From Burkholderiales bacterium (lineage in GTDB: Bacteria > Pseudomonadota > Gammaproteobacteria > Burkholderiales > Thiobacteraceae): a DNA stretch of 64,000 nucleotides. Under the pieces are notes generated by a model, which made no database searches, was not told where the DNA came from, and saw only the letters and a list, made by a program, of their open reading frames with translations. The stretch covers positions 60,417 through 124,416 of the forward strand of contig JAIMAL010000006.1 of NCBI GenBank assembly GCA_023511995.1, given 5' to 3'. Positions 34,155 to 42,474 of the stretch are shown here, piece by piece. How positions within the stretch are numbered: the stretch's first letter is position 1; every line of letters begins with the position of its first letter. The translations under genes were made by a program, and so were the position numbers.

Positions 34155-35141
34155 TTGAGTCAGTTTATCCCATTGAGAATCGCCCTGATCACACCTGCCG
34201 GGGCGCGGCTTCGCACCGGCAACCGCCACACCGCACTGCGCTGGGCGCGCCTTCTGAAGCGCCTTGGGCATCGCGTGGACCTTGCCACCCGCTGGCGGGG
34301 CAGGCCCGCCGACCTCCTCATCGCCCTGCATGCCTGGCGCTCGCGGGATTCCATCGCCCGTTTCCACCGGCGCCATCCCCGCCGGCCACTCTTGGTGGTC
34401 CTCACCGGCACCGACCTCTACCGGGATCTGGCAGAAAAAGGGCAGGCGCGCCGCTCGGTGAGGCTTGCCCACGGCCTGATCGTCCTGCAGGAAGAGGCGC
34501 TGGCGAGTCTGCCCGCCCCATGGCGGGCCAAGGCCCAGGTTATTTACCAGTCGGCGCCCAAGGGCAGCCGTCTGCCTGGCGAGGCCGGCTTTGCCGTCTG
34601 CGTCGTGGGCCATCTGCGGGAGGAGAAAGACCCCTTCCGCACCGCCTACGCCCTCGCCCATCTGCCGCCCACTTCTCACATCCGCGTGGAACATCTGGGC
34701 CGCGCCCTGGATCCCCGGCATGCCGAGGAGGCGCGGCGGCTCATGGGTGAAGAGCCCCGTTACCGCTGGCGCGGGGAAGTGCCACCCAGACAGGTGCGGG
34801 AAACTCTGCGGCGCTCGCGGCTAATGGTGATGAGTTCCCGCATGGAAGGCGGGGCCAACGTCATCAGCGAGGCCCTGGCGGTGGGTCTGCCGGTGCTCGC
34901 CTCCCGCGTGCCGGGCAACGTGGGCATGCTGGGCCGGGATTATGCGGGCTATTTTCCCGTTGGCGACGAGCGTGCGCTGGCGGCCCTCCTCGCCCGCGCC
35001 GAAGCGGATGCAGACTTCCTCGCCCACCTCGGCGCCCAATGCCGGCGGCGTGCCCGACGGCTGACCCCGGCACGGGAACGCGCTGATTTGGCCCGCGCCA
35101 TCAAGGCCGCCTGCCGCCGGGCTCAGAAACGCCAGAGATAG
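34155..35141 (+). CDS. senB: SenB-like selenosugar synthase (TIGR04348 glycosyltransferase)
   Basis: A 328-residue GT-B glycosyltransferase closely matching the TIGR04348 family as I recall it: RIALITPAGARLRTGNRHTA, DLLIALHAWRS, LLVVLTGTDLYRDL, RAKAQVIYQSA and MEGGANVISEAL. In Variovorax the family member SenB joins selenophosphate and UDP-GlcNAc to a selenosugar on the way to selenoneine. Its usual partners senA and senC (selD) are not in the window. The frame opens at TTG 34155; TTG at 34173, giving MRIALITP, fits the family better but neither has a good ribosome site. Confidence 0.75.
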   Translation: MSQFIPLRIALITPAGARLRTGNRHTALRWARLLKRLGHRVDLATRWRGRPADLLIALHAWRSRDSIARFHRRHPRRPLLVVLTGTDLYRDLAEKGQARRSVRLAHGLIVLQEEALASLPAPWRAKAQVIYQSAPKGSRLPGEAGFAVCVVGHLREEKDPFRTAYALAHLPPTSHIRVEHLGRALDPRHAEEARRLMGEEPRYRWRGEVPPRQVRETLRRSRLMVMSSRMEGGANVISEALAVGLPVLASRVPGNVGMLGRDYAGYFPVGDERALAALLARAEADADFLAHLGAQCRRRARRLTPARERADLARAIKAACRRAQKRQR

Positions 35142-35911
35142 AGGCGCTGCCGGCCGCCGGTGTGGATGACGGCGTGAGGCTCGACGCCGGGCACGGGGAA
35201 TTCCACGCTGACGAAGACGCTACCGGGCGCCATTTCCGCCTGCACCTTGCGCCACAGCCGCGGCATGACGGCAGGCGAAAGGTAGGCGAAGACGAAATCG
35301 TAAGCGCCCAGGTCCTCCTCCCAGAAGGAGCCCCGGACGAAGCTCAGCCGGGTGTGCCCCATGGCCCGCAGCCGGCTGATGAGCCACGGCAAGGGCGCCG
35401 CCTCGATGCCCACACCACGAAGCCCCGGGTGATGACGCGCGAGATGAAGAAGAGGCCCACCCAGTCCCGAGCCCAGGTCCAGCACCCGCCCCGTGGGGGG
35501 CACAAGATCCGCCAGGGCCTGCCACACCGCCCGCCCGGAAAGATACAGGGGCACACGGGTGCGACCGGGGTTCCCGTACACCGCGGCAAGCGCAAGGAAA
35601 GCGGCGAGGAACCAGCCGGAGGCGACGGGCAATGCGAGGGCCGCCGCCAAGGCGGGGGCAAAGGCCAACTCCATGGGCCACCACCACCAGGGCAGCCGTA
35701 GCAATACCGCCAATCCCGCCGCCACCACGCCCTGCAACAGCAGCACGCCGGCAAAAGGCAGGCTTTCCGCAAGGGCAAGGCTCACGGGCAGGGCACCAAG
35801 CTGGGCGCAAGCCGCGCGCGCCACCACCGGCCAATGGTGGAGGGCCGCCACACCCAAGGCCGCCGGCGCCACCCGCGCGCCCCGCGGTTCAAGGCTTGAG
35901 GGGTGGGGCAT
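35123..35911 (-). CDS. membrane-anchored class I SAM methyltransferase
   Basis: A 262-residue protein with about four hydrophobic segments in its first 115 residues (including LPWWWWPMELAFAPALAAALAL) and a C-terminal Rossmann methyltransferase domain. Motif I is GRVLDLGSGLGGPLLHLA (near 141-158), followed by an acidic residue in GVGIEAA. The substrate is unknown; a lipid or membrane-bound quinone-like acceptor would suit the anchor, but this is inference. Its start lies 23 nt inside motB and its end overlaps senB convergently by 19 bp. Confidence 0.75.
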   Translation of the reverse strand: MPHPSSLEPRGARVAPAALGVAALHHWPVVARAACAQLGALPVSLALAESLPFAGVLLLQGVVAAGLAVLLRLPWWWWPMELAFAPALAAALALPVASGWFLAAFLALAAVYGNPGRTRVPLYLSGRAVWQALADLVPPTGRVLDLGSGLGGPLLHLARHHPGLRGVGIEAAPLPWLISRLRAMGHTRLSFVRGSFWEEDLGAYDFVFAYLSPAVMPRLWRKVQAEMAPGSVFVSVEFPVPGVEPHAVIHTGGRQRLYLWRF

Positions 35912-36818
35912 CGCTGCCCTCCTTCAATTGCTCTGCGGCAACCTCGAGCTTGCCGCCGTCGCTGCGCACCGCCTCCTCCGTGCGTTTGTTCATGACGATG
36001 ATGCTGATGCGGCGGTTGATGGGGTTATAGGGATTGTCCTTGTCGAAGGGCACGGCGGAGGCGAGCCCCACCACCCGCAGAATCTTGCCTTCCGCAATGC
36101 CGCCTGCCACCAGCTCCCGCCGCGCGGCATTGGCCCGGTCCGCTGACAACTCCCAGTTGCTGTAACCCCGTTCGCCCCCGGAGTACGGCGTGGCATCGGT
36201 GTGACCCGACAGGCTGATGGTGTTGGGCACATCGTTGAGCACCTTGGCGATCTCGGCGAGGATTTGCCGCGCATAGGGCTGCATGACGGCACTGCCCACG
36301 TTGAACATGGGCCGGTTCTGCTCATCCACGATCTGGATGCGCAGCCCTTCGCTGGTGATGTCGATGAGGAGCTGTCTTTTGAACTGCTTGAGCAGTGCAT
36401 TGCTTTCGATCAACTGTTCCAGCTTGGCCTTCAGGCTTTCCAGACGTTGCCTTTCCAGCCGCTCCTGCTCCGCCCTCGCCGCTTCCAGATTGACGGTTTT
36501 CTTCTTCTGCGGCGTGTCGGTCTTTTCCACCTGGCCGGTCTTGCGGGAAAGATCCATGCCGCCGCCCTTGATCACGGAAGAGGCATCACCCGCGCCGCTG
36601 CCCCCGCTCATGGAAATCTTGAGCGGTGCCTTGAAATATTCGGCAATCCCCTCCCGCTGCGCCTTGGTGGTGGAACCGAGCAGCCACATGAGGAGGAAAA
36701 ACGCCATCATCGCGGTGACGAAGTCGGCATAGGCGATCTTCCACGCCCCGCCATGGTGGCCGTGGGCCGCCTTTTTCACCCGTTTGACGATGATTGGCCG
36801 CTGGGAATCGTCGCTCAT
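35889..36818 (-). CDS. motB: flagellar motor stator protein MotB
   Basis: MotB anchors the stator to peptidoglycan and forms the proton channel with MotA. The 309-residue protein has the single helix YADFVTAMMAFFLLMWLLG with the essential channel Asp32, a plug/linker region and a C-terminal OmpA-like peptidoglycan-binding domain (LSGHTDATPYSG, ADRANAARRELV, NRRISIIV). The Asp and the absence of PomB-specific features favour proton coupling. It starts one nucleotide after the motA stop. Confidence 0.97.
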   Translation of the reverse strand: MSDDSQRPIIVKRVKKAAHGHHGGAWKIAYADFVTAMMAFFLLMWLLGSTTKAQREGIAEYFKAPLKISMSGGSGAGDASSVIKGGGMDLSRKTGQVEKTDTPQKKKTVNLEAARAEQERLERQRLESLKAKLEQLIESNALLKQFKRQLLIDITSEGLRIQIVDEQNRPMFNVGSAVMQPYARQILAEIAKVLNDVPNTISLSGHTDATPYSGGERGYSNWELSADRANAARRELVAGGIAEGKILRVVGLASAVPFDKDNPYNPINRRISIIVMNKRTEEAVRSDGGKLEVAAEQLKEGSDAPPLKP

Positions 36819-36819
36819 C

Positions 36820-37680
36820 TCACTTGCCCTTGCGGCTCTTCACCTCTTCCTCCAGCTCACGGAAGCTGGGCCGTTCGGTGGAATAGAGCACCTTGCGCCC
36901 GAACTCCACCGCCACCTGGGGCGCATAACCGTTGAGGCTGGCGAGCAGCGTCACCTTGATGCACTGGAGAAACTTGGTCTCTTCCGCGAGCCGGTGCTCC
37001 AGCCGGCTCGCCAGGGGCCCGACAAAGCCATAGGAAAGCAGAATCCCGAGGAAGGTCCCCACCAGGGCATGGGCAATGAGAATGCCCAGTTCCGACGGCG
37101 GCAGGCCCACCGACTCCATGGTGTGCACCACCCCCATCACGGCGGCGACGATACCGAAAGCTGGCATCGCATCCCCCAGTTTGGAAAGAGCCTGCACGGG
37201 CACCTCGCCCTCGTGGTGATGGGTCTCGATTTCGTTGTCCATGAGGTTTTCGATCTCGAAGGCATTGAGGCTGCCGCTCACCATCAGGCGCAGGTAATCG
37301 GTGAGGAAATCCATCACGTGGTGGTCGGCGAGGATGCTGGGATATTTGGAAAACAGCGGGCTTTCCTGGGGCGATTCCACATCGTTTTCGATGGACATCA
37401 GCCCTTCCTTGCGCACCTTGGCCAACACTTCGTAGAGCATGGACAAAAGGTCCATGTAGAGGGCCTTGGTGTATTTGGAGCCTTTGAAGAGCGACGGCAG
37501 CGCCTTGAGGGTGGCTTTCAGGGGTTTGCCACCATTGGCGACGACGAAAGCGCCCACCGCAGCGCCGCCGATCATGAGCAATTCCAGGGGTTGCAGCAGG
37601 GCGGCGATGTGGCCGCCGGAGAGGATGAAACCGCCCAGCACGGAGCCGAGCACGATGATGTAACCGACGATGACGAACAT
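36820..37680 (-). CDS. motA: flagellar motor stator protein MotA
   Basis: MotA is the four-helix stator subunit that transmits torque to FliG. The 286-residue protein opens FVIVGYIIVLGSVLGGFILSGGH and carries the conserved cytosolic loop with charged residues (KYTKALYMDLLSMLYEVLAKVRKEG) and the helices around LGDAMPAFGIVAAVMGVVHTM. Length is normal. motAB stand apart from the late flagellar cluster at 55.8-61.3 kb. Confidence 0.97.
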   Translation of the reverse strand: MFVIVGYIIVLGSVLGGFILSGGHIAALLQPLELLMIGGAAVGAFVVANGGKPLKATLKALPSLFKGSKYTKALYMDLLSMLYEVLAKVRKEGLMSIENDVESPQESPLFSKYPSILADHHVMDFLTDYLRLMVSGSLNAFEIENLMDNEIETHHHEGEVPVQALSKLGDAMPAFGIVAAVMGVVHTMESVGLPPSELGILIAHALVGTFLGILLSYGFVGPLASRLEHRLAEETKFLQCIKVTLLASLNGYAPQVAVEFGRKVLYSTERPSFRELEEEVKSRKGK

Positions 37681-37791
37681 GGATCAGTTTTTCCCGGAAC
37701 CAGGCATGCTTTACGTTCTGGCTGCAGGCAAAGGCGCCCGCCTGGTGACAACTACGGCAGTGCCGGCGGTTTCTTTAGGCCGGAATCCAGC

Positions 37792-38439
37792 TCAGGCGCG
37801 AGGGCTGTCGTGAAGGAGCCGGGCGACGGGGGCAAAGCTGGTTCGGTGCACGGGGGAAACACCGTTGAGCTGCAACGCCGCGAGATGTTCCGCTGTGGGA
37901 TAACCCTTGTGTCGGGCAAATCCATAGGCGGGATAGAGGCGGTCAAGCCGCACAAGCTCCCTGTCCCGTGCCACCTTGGCGAGGATGGAGGCAGCGGAAA
38001 TCGCCGGCACCGAAGCATCCCCCCCCACCACGGCCTGGGTGGGACAGGGAAGCGCGGGAAAACGGTTGCCGTCCACCAGAACGAGACCCGGTTCCCGGGG
38101 AAGCAGGCGCACCGCCCGCTCCATGGCAAGGAGGCTTGCCTCAAGGATGTTCAGGCGGTCGATTTCCTCCACTTCGGCGCGGGCGATGGCCCAAGCCAGG
38201 GCATGGCGGGTGATCTCCACGAACAAGGCCTCCCGCCGGGCGGCGGAGAGCGTTTTCGAATCACGAAGGCCCTGCCAGGGATGGCTTGGATCGAGGATCA
38301 CCGCCGCGGCATAGACGGGACCGGCCAGCGGCCCCCTGCCCGCTTCGTCCACCCCGCAGAGGAATGCGGCATCGGCGCAGAAATCCCGGGCCTCGGCCCT
38401 CTCAGGCAAAGGATCGCCGGCGGGAAACGATGGCTTCAT
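37792..38439 (-). CDS. rnhB: ribonuclease HII
   Basis: RNase HII removes ribonucleotides misincorporated in DNA. The 215-residue protein has [14 protein letters not shown] with metal ligands Asp31 and Glu32, Asp123 in LVDGNRF, and [15 protein letters not shown]. The ATG at 38439 overlaps the lpxB stop by 4 nt, which fixes the start. It is the last gene of the lpxD-fabZ-lpxA-lpxB-rnhB series, as in many Proteobacteria; a 111-bp gap separates it from motA. Confidence 0.97.
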   Translation of the reverse strand: MKPSFPAGDPLPERAEARDFCADAAFLCGVDEAGRGPLAGPVYAAAVILDPSHPWQGLRDSKTLSAARREALFVEITRHALAWAIARAEVEEIDRLNILEASLLAMERAVRLLPREPGLVLVDGNRFPALPCPTQAVVGGDASVPAISAASILAKVARDRELVRLDRLYPAYGFARHKGYPTAEHLAALQLNGVSPVHRTSFAPVARLLHDSPRA

Positions 38440-39629
38440 GACGTGCATCCTTCGGCATCGAAGGCCTTCATGGCGGCAGGCCGGTGGGCTTCCAGATGGC
38501 GCACCACCGCGTCCGCCACCTTCTCCGCGTTGCCCTGGCGCAAAAGGAGATGCATGCGCACAAAGTGTGCCTCCAGTGCCCCACACAGCCGTGGCGCAGC
38601 CAGCAGATTGCACACCGCCTGGGCGAGGTTGTCCGGCGTGGCCTCGTCCTGCAGCAGCTCCGGCACCAGGAAGCGGCCGGCCAGCACATTGGGCAACCCC
38701 ACGTAGGGCAGATAGCGGCGGGGCCACATGAGCCGATAGGTGAGCGCAGGCACGCGGTAGGTGATCACCATGGGGCGCTTGAGCAATGCCGCTTCCAGGG
38801 TCGCCGTCCCCGAGGCGACGAGGACCACATTGGCCGCGGTCATCGCTTCGTGGGCGTGGCCGAAAAGGATGCGTAGCGGCAGGTCGTGCGCCTGCTGCCG
38901 CGCCAGCGCCGCCTCGAAGAGATCGCGTGTTTTACGCGTGATGAGGGGCACGAGAAAAGACACGCCCGGCCGCAGGCGGTGAATCTGCTGCGCCGCCTGC
39001 ACGAAGAGGTCTCCCATCAGGGCGAGCTCGCTTTCACGGCTGCCAGGCAGCAGGGCCACCATCTCCCCTTGCGGAGGTAGGCGCAGCGCCTCCCGCGCCG
39101 CCGTTCGGTCGGGGTGGAGAGGCAGCATGTCCGCCAGGGGATGGCCGACGTAGGTGGCGGGAATGCCGGCGGCTTCGTAGAGGGGTGGCTCGAAGGGGAA
39201 AAGCAAGAGCATGTGGGAGACGGCGCGGCGGATTTTACGCAGACGCCCGCCGCGCCAGGCCCACACCGACGGCCCGACATACTGGAAGGTGGGGATGCCC
39301 GCGGCCTTGAGGGTGCGGGCAAGTCCGAGATTGAAATCCGGCGCATCGACGCCGATGAAAAGGTCCGGCCGCGTGGCGAGGAAATGGCGGGTGAGCTTGC
39401 GCCGGATGCGCAGGATCGCCGGCAGGCTGCGCAAGGCCTCCACATAACCGCGCACTGCCAAGGTTTCCATGGGGAAAAGGGAGTGCACGCCGGCCGCAAT
39501 CATCTTCGGCCCGCCGATGCCTTCAAACTGCGCCTGCGGCAGTCTCGCCTTCAGCGCCGCCACCAGATGGCTTGCCAGAAGATCGCCGGACGCTTCCCCC
39601 GCAACGATGCCGATGCGCAGCCGCTCCAT
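38436..39629 (-). CDS. lpxB: lipid-A-disaccharide synthase
   Basis: LpxB joins lipid X and UDP-2,3-diacylglucosamine to form the lipid A disaccharide on the cytosolic face of the inner membrane. The 397-residue GT19 protein begins [23 protein letters not shown] and has [34 protein letters not shown] and [11 protein letters not shown]. All hallmark segments are present. It follows lpxA by 16 nt. Confidence 0.98.
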   Translation of the reverse strand: MERLRIGIVAGEASGDLLASHLVAALKARLPQAQFEGIGGPKMIAAGVHSLFPMETLAVRGYVEALRSLPAILRIRRKLTRHFLATRPDLFIGVDAPDFNLGLARTLKAAGIPTFQYVGPSVWAWRGGRLRKIRRAVSHMLLLFPFEPPLYEAAGIPATYVGHPLADMLPLHPDRTAAREALRLPPQGEMVALLPGSRESELALMGDLFVQAAQQIHRLRPGVSFLVPLITRKTRDLFEAALARQQAHDLPLRILFGHAHEAMTAANVVLVASGTATLEAALLKRPMVITYRVPALTYRLMWPRRYLPYVGLPNVLAGRFLVPELLQDEATPDNLAQAVCNLLAAPRLCGALEAHFVRMHLLLRQGNAEKVADAVVRHLEAHRPAAMKAFDAEGCTS

Positions 39630-39645
39630 GCTTCCGGTACCGGCT

Positions 39646-40419
39646 TCAGCGGATGATGCCGCGAGTGGAGCGGTCGAGGAAGTCCACCAGACGCTGCACG
39701 GCGGGCTCCTGCCGTGCCTGCTCTCGAAGGCTTTCTTTCGCCTCTTCCAGGGTCAGGCCGGAGCGGTACAGGGTCCGGTAGGCCTGTTTCAGCGCCGCCA
39801 GAGTCGCTGCGGAAAAGCCACGCCGCCGCAGTCCCTCGCTATTGAGGCCGTGGGGCTTGGCGCCATCGGCCCCGGCGGCCATCACATAGGGGGGGATGTC
39901 CTTGAACACCGTGGTGTTGACCGCCGTGATCACATGGGCACCGATCTTGCAAAACTGATGGACGCCGGTGAAGCCACCGAGCACCGCGTAATCGTCCACC
40001 TCCACGTGGCCGGCGAGATTGGTGCAGTTGGCAAAGATGGTGTGGCTGCCGACGATGCAGTCGTGGGCGATGTGCACGTAGGCCATGATCCAGTTGTCAT
40101 CGCCGATGCGGGTCACGCCCCCGCCCTGCGCCGTCCCCACGTTGATGGTGGTGAATTCGCGGATGGTGTTGCGATCACCGATCTCGAGACGGGTGGCTTC
40201 GCCCGCATATTTTTTGTCCTGCGGGATTTCGCCGATGGAGGCGAACTGGAAGATGCGGTTTTCGCGGCCGATGCGGGTGTGGCCGGTGATCACCGCATGG
40301 GCGCCAATGCGGCTGCCATCGCCGATTTCCACGTGTTCACCCACCACGGCATAGGGGCCGATCTCCACGCCTTTGCCCAGGCGTGCGCCGGGATGCACGA
40401 TCGCGGTGGGATGGATCAT
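39646..40419 (-). CDS. lpxA: UDP-N-acetylglucosamine acyltransferase
   Basis: LpxA adds the first hydroxyacyl chain to UDP-GlcNAc in lipid A synthesis. The 257-residue trimeric left-handed beta-helix protein begins [20 protein letters not shown], with hexapeptide repeats to about 190, the catalytic His segment [14 protein letters not shown], and a helical C-terminus ([20 protein letters not shown]). The ATG at 40419 overlaps the fabZ stop by 4 nt. Confidence 0.98.
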   Translation of the reverse strand: MIHPTAIVHPGARLGKGVEIGPYAVVGEHVEIGDGSRIGAHAVITGHTRIGRENRIFQFASIGEIPQDKKYAGEATRLEIGDRNTIREFTTINVGTAQGGGVTRIGDDNWIMAYVHIAHDCIVGSHTIFANCTNLAGHVEVDDYAVLGGFTGVHQFCKIGAHVITAVNTTVFKDIPPYVMAAGADGAKPHGLNSEGLRRRGFSAATLAALKQAYRTLYRSGLTLEEAKESLREQARQEPAVQRLVDFLDRSTRGIIR

Positions 40420-40862
40420 ACGACCTTGCGCACCGTGCACATGAGTTCCGCCTCGGCGGCCACCGCCCCGTCCACCTGGGCGCGGCCGGTGAATTTCCAG
40501 ATGCCCTTGATGGCCCGCTGAAAATCCACCTCCAGCACCAACTGGTCGCCGGGACCCACGGGACGCTTGAAACGGGCACCATCGATGCCGACGAAGTAAT
40601 AGACCGAATCGGCATCCGGCGTGGTGTTCTCCGATTTGAAGGATAGAATCGCCGCCGCCTGGGCCATGGCCTCCACGATCAACACGCCGGGGAAAACCGG
40701 CCGGTTCGGGAAATGGCCCTGGAAGAAAGGCTCGTTCACGCTCACGTTCTTCACCGCCACGATGCGCTTGCCGGGCTCGATGCTTTCCACCTTGTCCAGC
40801 ATGAGGAAGGGGTAGCGGTGGGGCAGGTATTTCATGATTTCGTTGATGTCCATGAGACTCAT
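40416..40862 (-). CDS. fabZ: 3-hydroxyacyl-[acyl-carrier-protein] dehydratase
   Basis: FabZ dehydrates 3-hydroxyacyl-ACP in fatty acid elongation, competing with LpxA and LpxD for the same substrate. The 148-residue hotdog-fold protein has the catalytic pair His50 ([13 protein letters not shown]) and Glu64 (IVEAMAQ). Overlaps of 4 nt with both lpxD and lpxA indicate strict coupling of membrane-lipid and lipid A flux. Confidence 0.98.
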   Translation of the reverse strand: MSLMDINEIMKYLPHRYPFLMLDKVESIEPGKRIVAVKNVSVNEPFFQGHFPNRPVFPGVLIVEAMAQAAAILSFKSENTTPDADSVYYFVGIDGARFKRPVGPGDQLVLEVDFQRAIKGIWKFTGRAQVDGAVAAEAELMCTVRKVV

Positions 40863-41911
40863 GGCGCTTTCCTTTCCAGTTCCAGGAGTTTCTGTTCCAG
40901 CTCACGCATGCGCTTGGCCATTTCCTCCACCTGACGCAGCCGCGCCTGCATGTGCATCCAGTCCCGGTGGGGCATGGCCGACCAGACCCCGGTATAGGTG
41001 CTGCCCGGCTCGAGGATGGATTTGGTGACGAAGCTCCCCACGGAAATGGTCACGTTGTCGGCAATGGTGAGATGCCCGATGATGCCCGCCGCGCCGCCGA
41101 TCATGCAATGCCGGCCAATGCGGGTGCTGCCCGCCACCCCGACGCATGCCGCCATCACGGTGTGGGCACCGATGCGGACGTTGTGCGCGATCTGGATCAG
41201 GTTGTCGAGTTTGACCCCTTCCTCGATCACTGTATCGTCGAGGGCGCCGCGGTCGATGGTGGTGTTGGCGCCGATTTCCACGTCATCGCCGATCACCACC
41301 CGCCCGAGCTGGGGAATCTTCAGCCAACGGCCTGCTTCCGGTGCGAAGCCGAAGCCATCGGCGCCGATCACCGCACCGGCGTGCACGATCACCCGCCGCC
41401 CCAGCACACAATCGTGGTAAATGGTCACCCCCGCGTGGAGCAGGCAGTCCTCTCCCAGCACCACCTGTTCCCCCAGGTGGCAGCCTGCGCCAATGCGGCA
41501 ACGGGCGCCGATGCGCGCCCCCGCGCCGATGAAAACCAGCGGGCCCACTTCCGCAGTGGGATCCACCTCTGCCCCTTCCGCCACCACCGCGCTGGGATGG
41601 ATGCCCGGCGTGGCGGCGGGGGTCGGATGCAGGAGCGTCAGCACCCGCGCCAGGTAGGCATAGGGATTGTCCGCCACGATGCGGGGCAGCGTCGTGGCCT
41701 CCCGCTCCTGCGGGCCCAGCAGGACCGCCGCCGCCCGGGTGCGGGCGAGCTGTCCGCGATACTTCCGGTTGGTGAGGAAAGTCAGGGCATCGGGCCCGGC
41801 CTGCTCCAGGGTGGCCACGCGGCGGATGCGCACGCCGGCATCGCCGACCACCTCCCCGCCGAGACGGGCGACGATTTCCTTAAGGCTTACGCCATCCTGC
41901 GCATCGGGCAT
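40859..41911 (-). CDS. lpxD: UDP-3-O-(3-hydroxyacyl)glucosamine N-acyltransferase
   Basis: LpxD adds the N-linked acyl chain in the third step of lipid A synthesis. The 350-residue protein has an N-terminal uridine-binding domain ([36 protein letters not shown]), a long hexapeptide-repeat helix with the catalytic HIGxxx-type segment near 240 ([14 protein letters not shown]), and a C-terminal coiled helix rich in Glu, Arg and Leu. It follows skp by 35 nt in the bamA-skp-lpxD order. Confidence 0.98.
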   Translation of the reverse strand: MPDAQDGVSLKEIVARLGGEVVGDAGVRIRRVATLEQAGPDALTFLTNRKYRGQLARTRAAAVLLGPQEREATTLPRIVADNPYAYLARVLTLLHPTPAATPGIHPSAVVAEGAEVDPTAEVGPLVFIGAGARIGARCRIGAGCHLGEQVVLGEDCLLHAGVTIYHDCVLGRRVIVHAGAVIGADGFGFAPEAGRWLKIPQLGRVVIGDDVEIGANTTIDRGALDDTVIEEGVKLDNLIQIAHNVRIGAHTVMAACVGVAGSTRIGRHCMIGGAAGIIGHLTIADNVTISVGSFVTKSILEPGSTYTGVWSAMPHRDWMHMQARLRQVEEMAKRMRELEQKLLELERKAP

Positions 41912-41946
41912 GGTTCACCGTGACCGCGGACGATGCACCACGCGCC

Positions 41947-42465
41947 TCATTTGTCGGCGAGGGCCTTCAGGATTTTGTCGGTGATGTCGATGCGGTTGCT
42001 GACATACACCGCCTCCTGCAGGATGAGGTCGTATTTTTCCTTTTCCGCCAGCTCGCCGATGACCTTGTTCACCCGCTCCTGGAAGGCCGCCCGCTCTTCA
42101 TTCTGGCGAATGGTGAGGTCCTCGCGGAACTCGCGCTGGGCGCGCTGCAATTCCCGGTTCAGGTTGGCGAGTTCCCGCTCCTTGTTGCGGCGCTCGGTCT
42201 CGCTCAAGGTGACGCTCTCCTTCTCCAGATAGGCCTGGAGATCACGGAACTGCTTGGCCATTTTCTGGATTTCCGCATCCCGCGCGGCGAATTCCTTTTC
42301 CAGCTTCTTGCTGGCGCGGATGGCGGGGGCCGATTCGCGGAAGATGCGTTCCACATTGACGAAACCTACCTTGAGTTCTGCCGCCTGTGCTGCGGAGCTT
42401 ACCGCCGCGGACAATCCCGAAAGCGCCAAAACCGTCACTGCCACTGTCTTGCTGAGTCTGTTCAT
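41947..42465 (-). CDS. skp: periplasmic chaperone Skp (OmpH)
   Basis: Skp captures unfolded outer-membrane proteins in the periplasm and delivers them towards BamA, encoded just upstream. The 172-residue protein has a signal peptide (1-about 28, ending SSAAQAAE), then the mature start LKVGFVNVERIFRESAPA and a long charged coiled-coil arm (about 55-120). It starts 9 nt after bamA. Confidence 0.95.
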   Translation of the reverse strand: MNRLSKTVAVTVLALSGLSAAVSSAAQAAELKVGFVNVERIFRESAPAIRASKKLEKEFAARDAEIQKMAKQFRDLQAYLEKESVTLSETERRNKERELANLNRELQRAQREFREDLTIRQNEERAAFQERVNKVIGELAEKEKYDLILQEAVYVSNRIDITDKILKALADK

Positions 42466-42474
42466 ACCTGCTCT

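Noticed and set aside
36784..38706. 640-codon plus-strand frame opposite motA and rnhB
   Set aside because: Crosses several real minus-strand genes; shadow.
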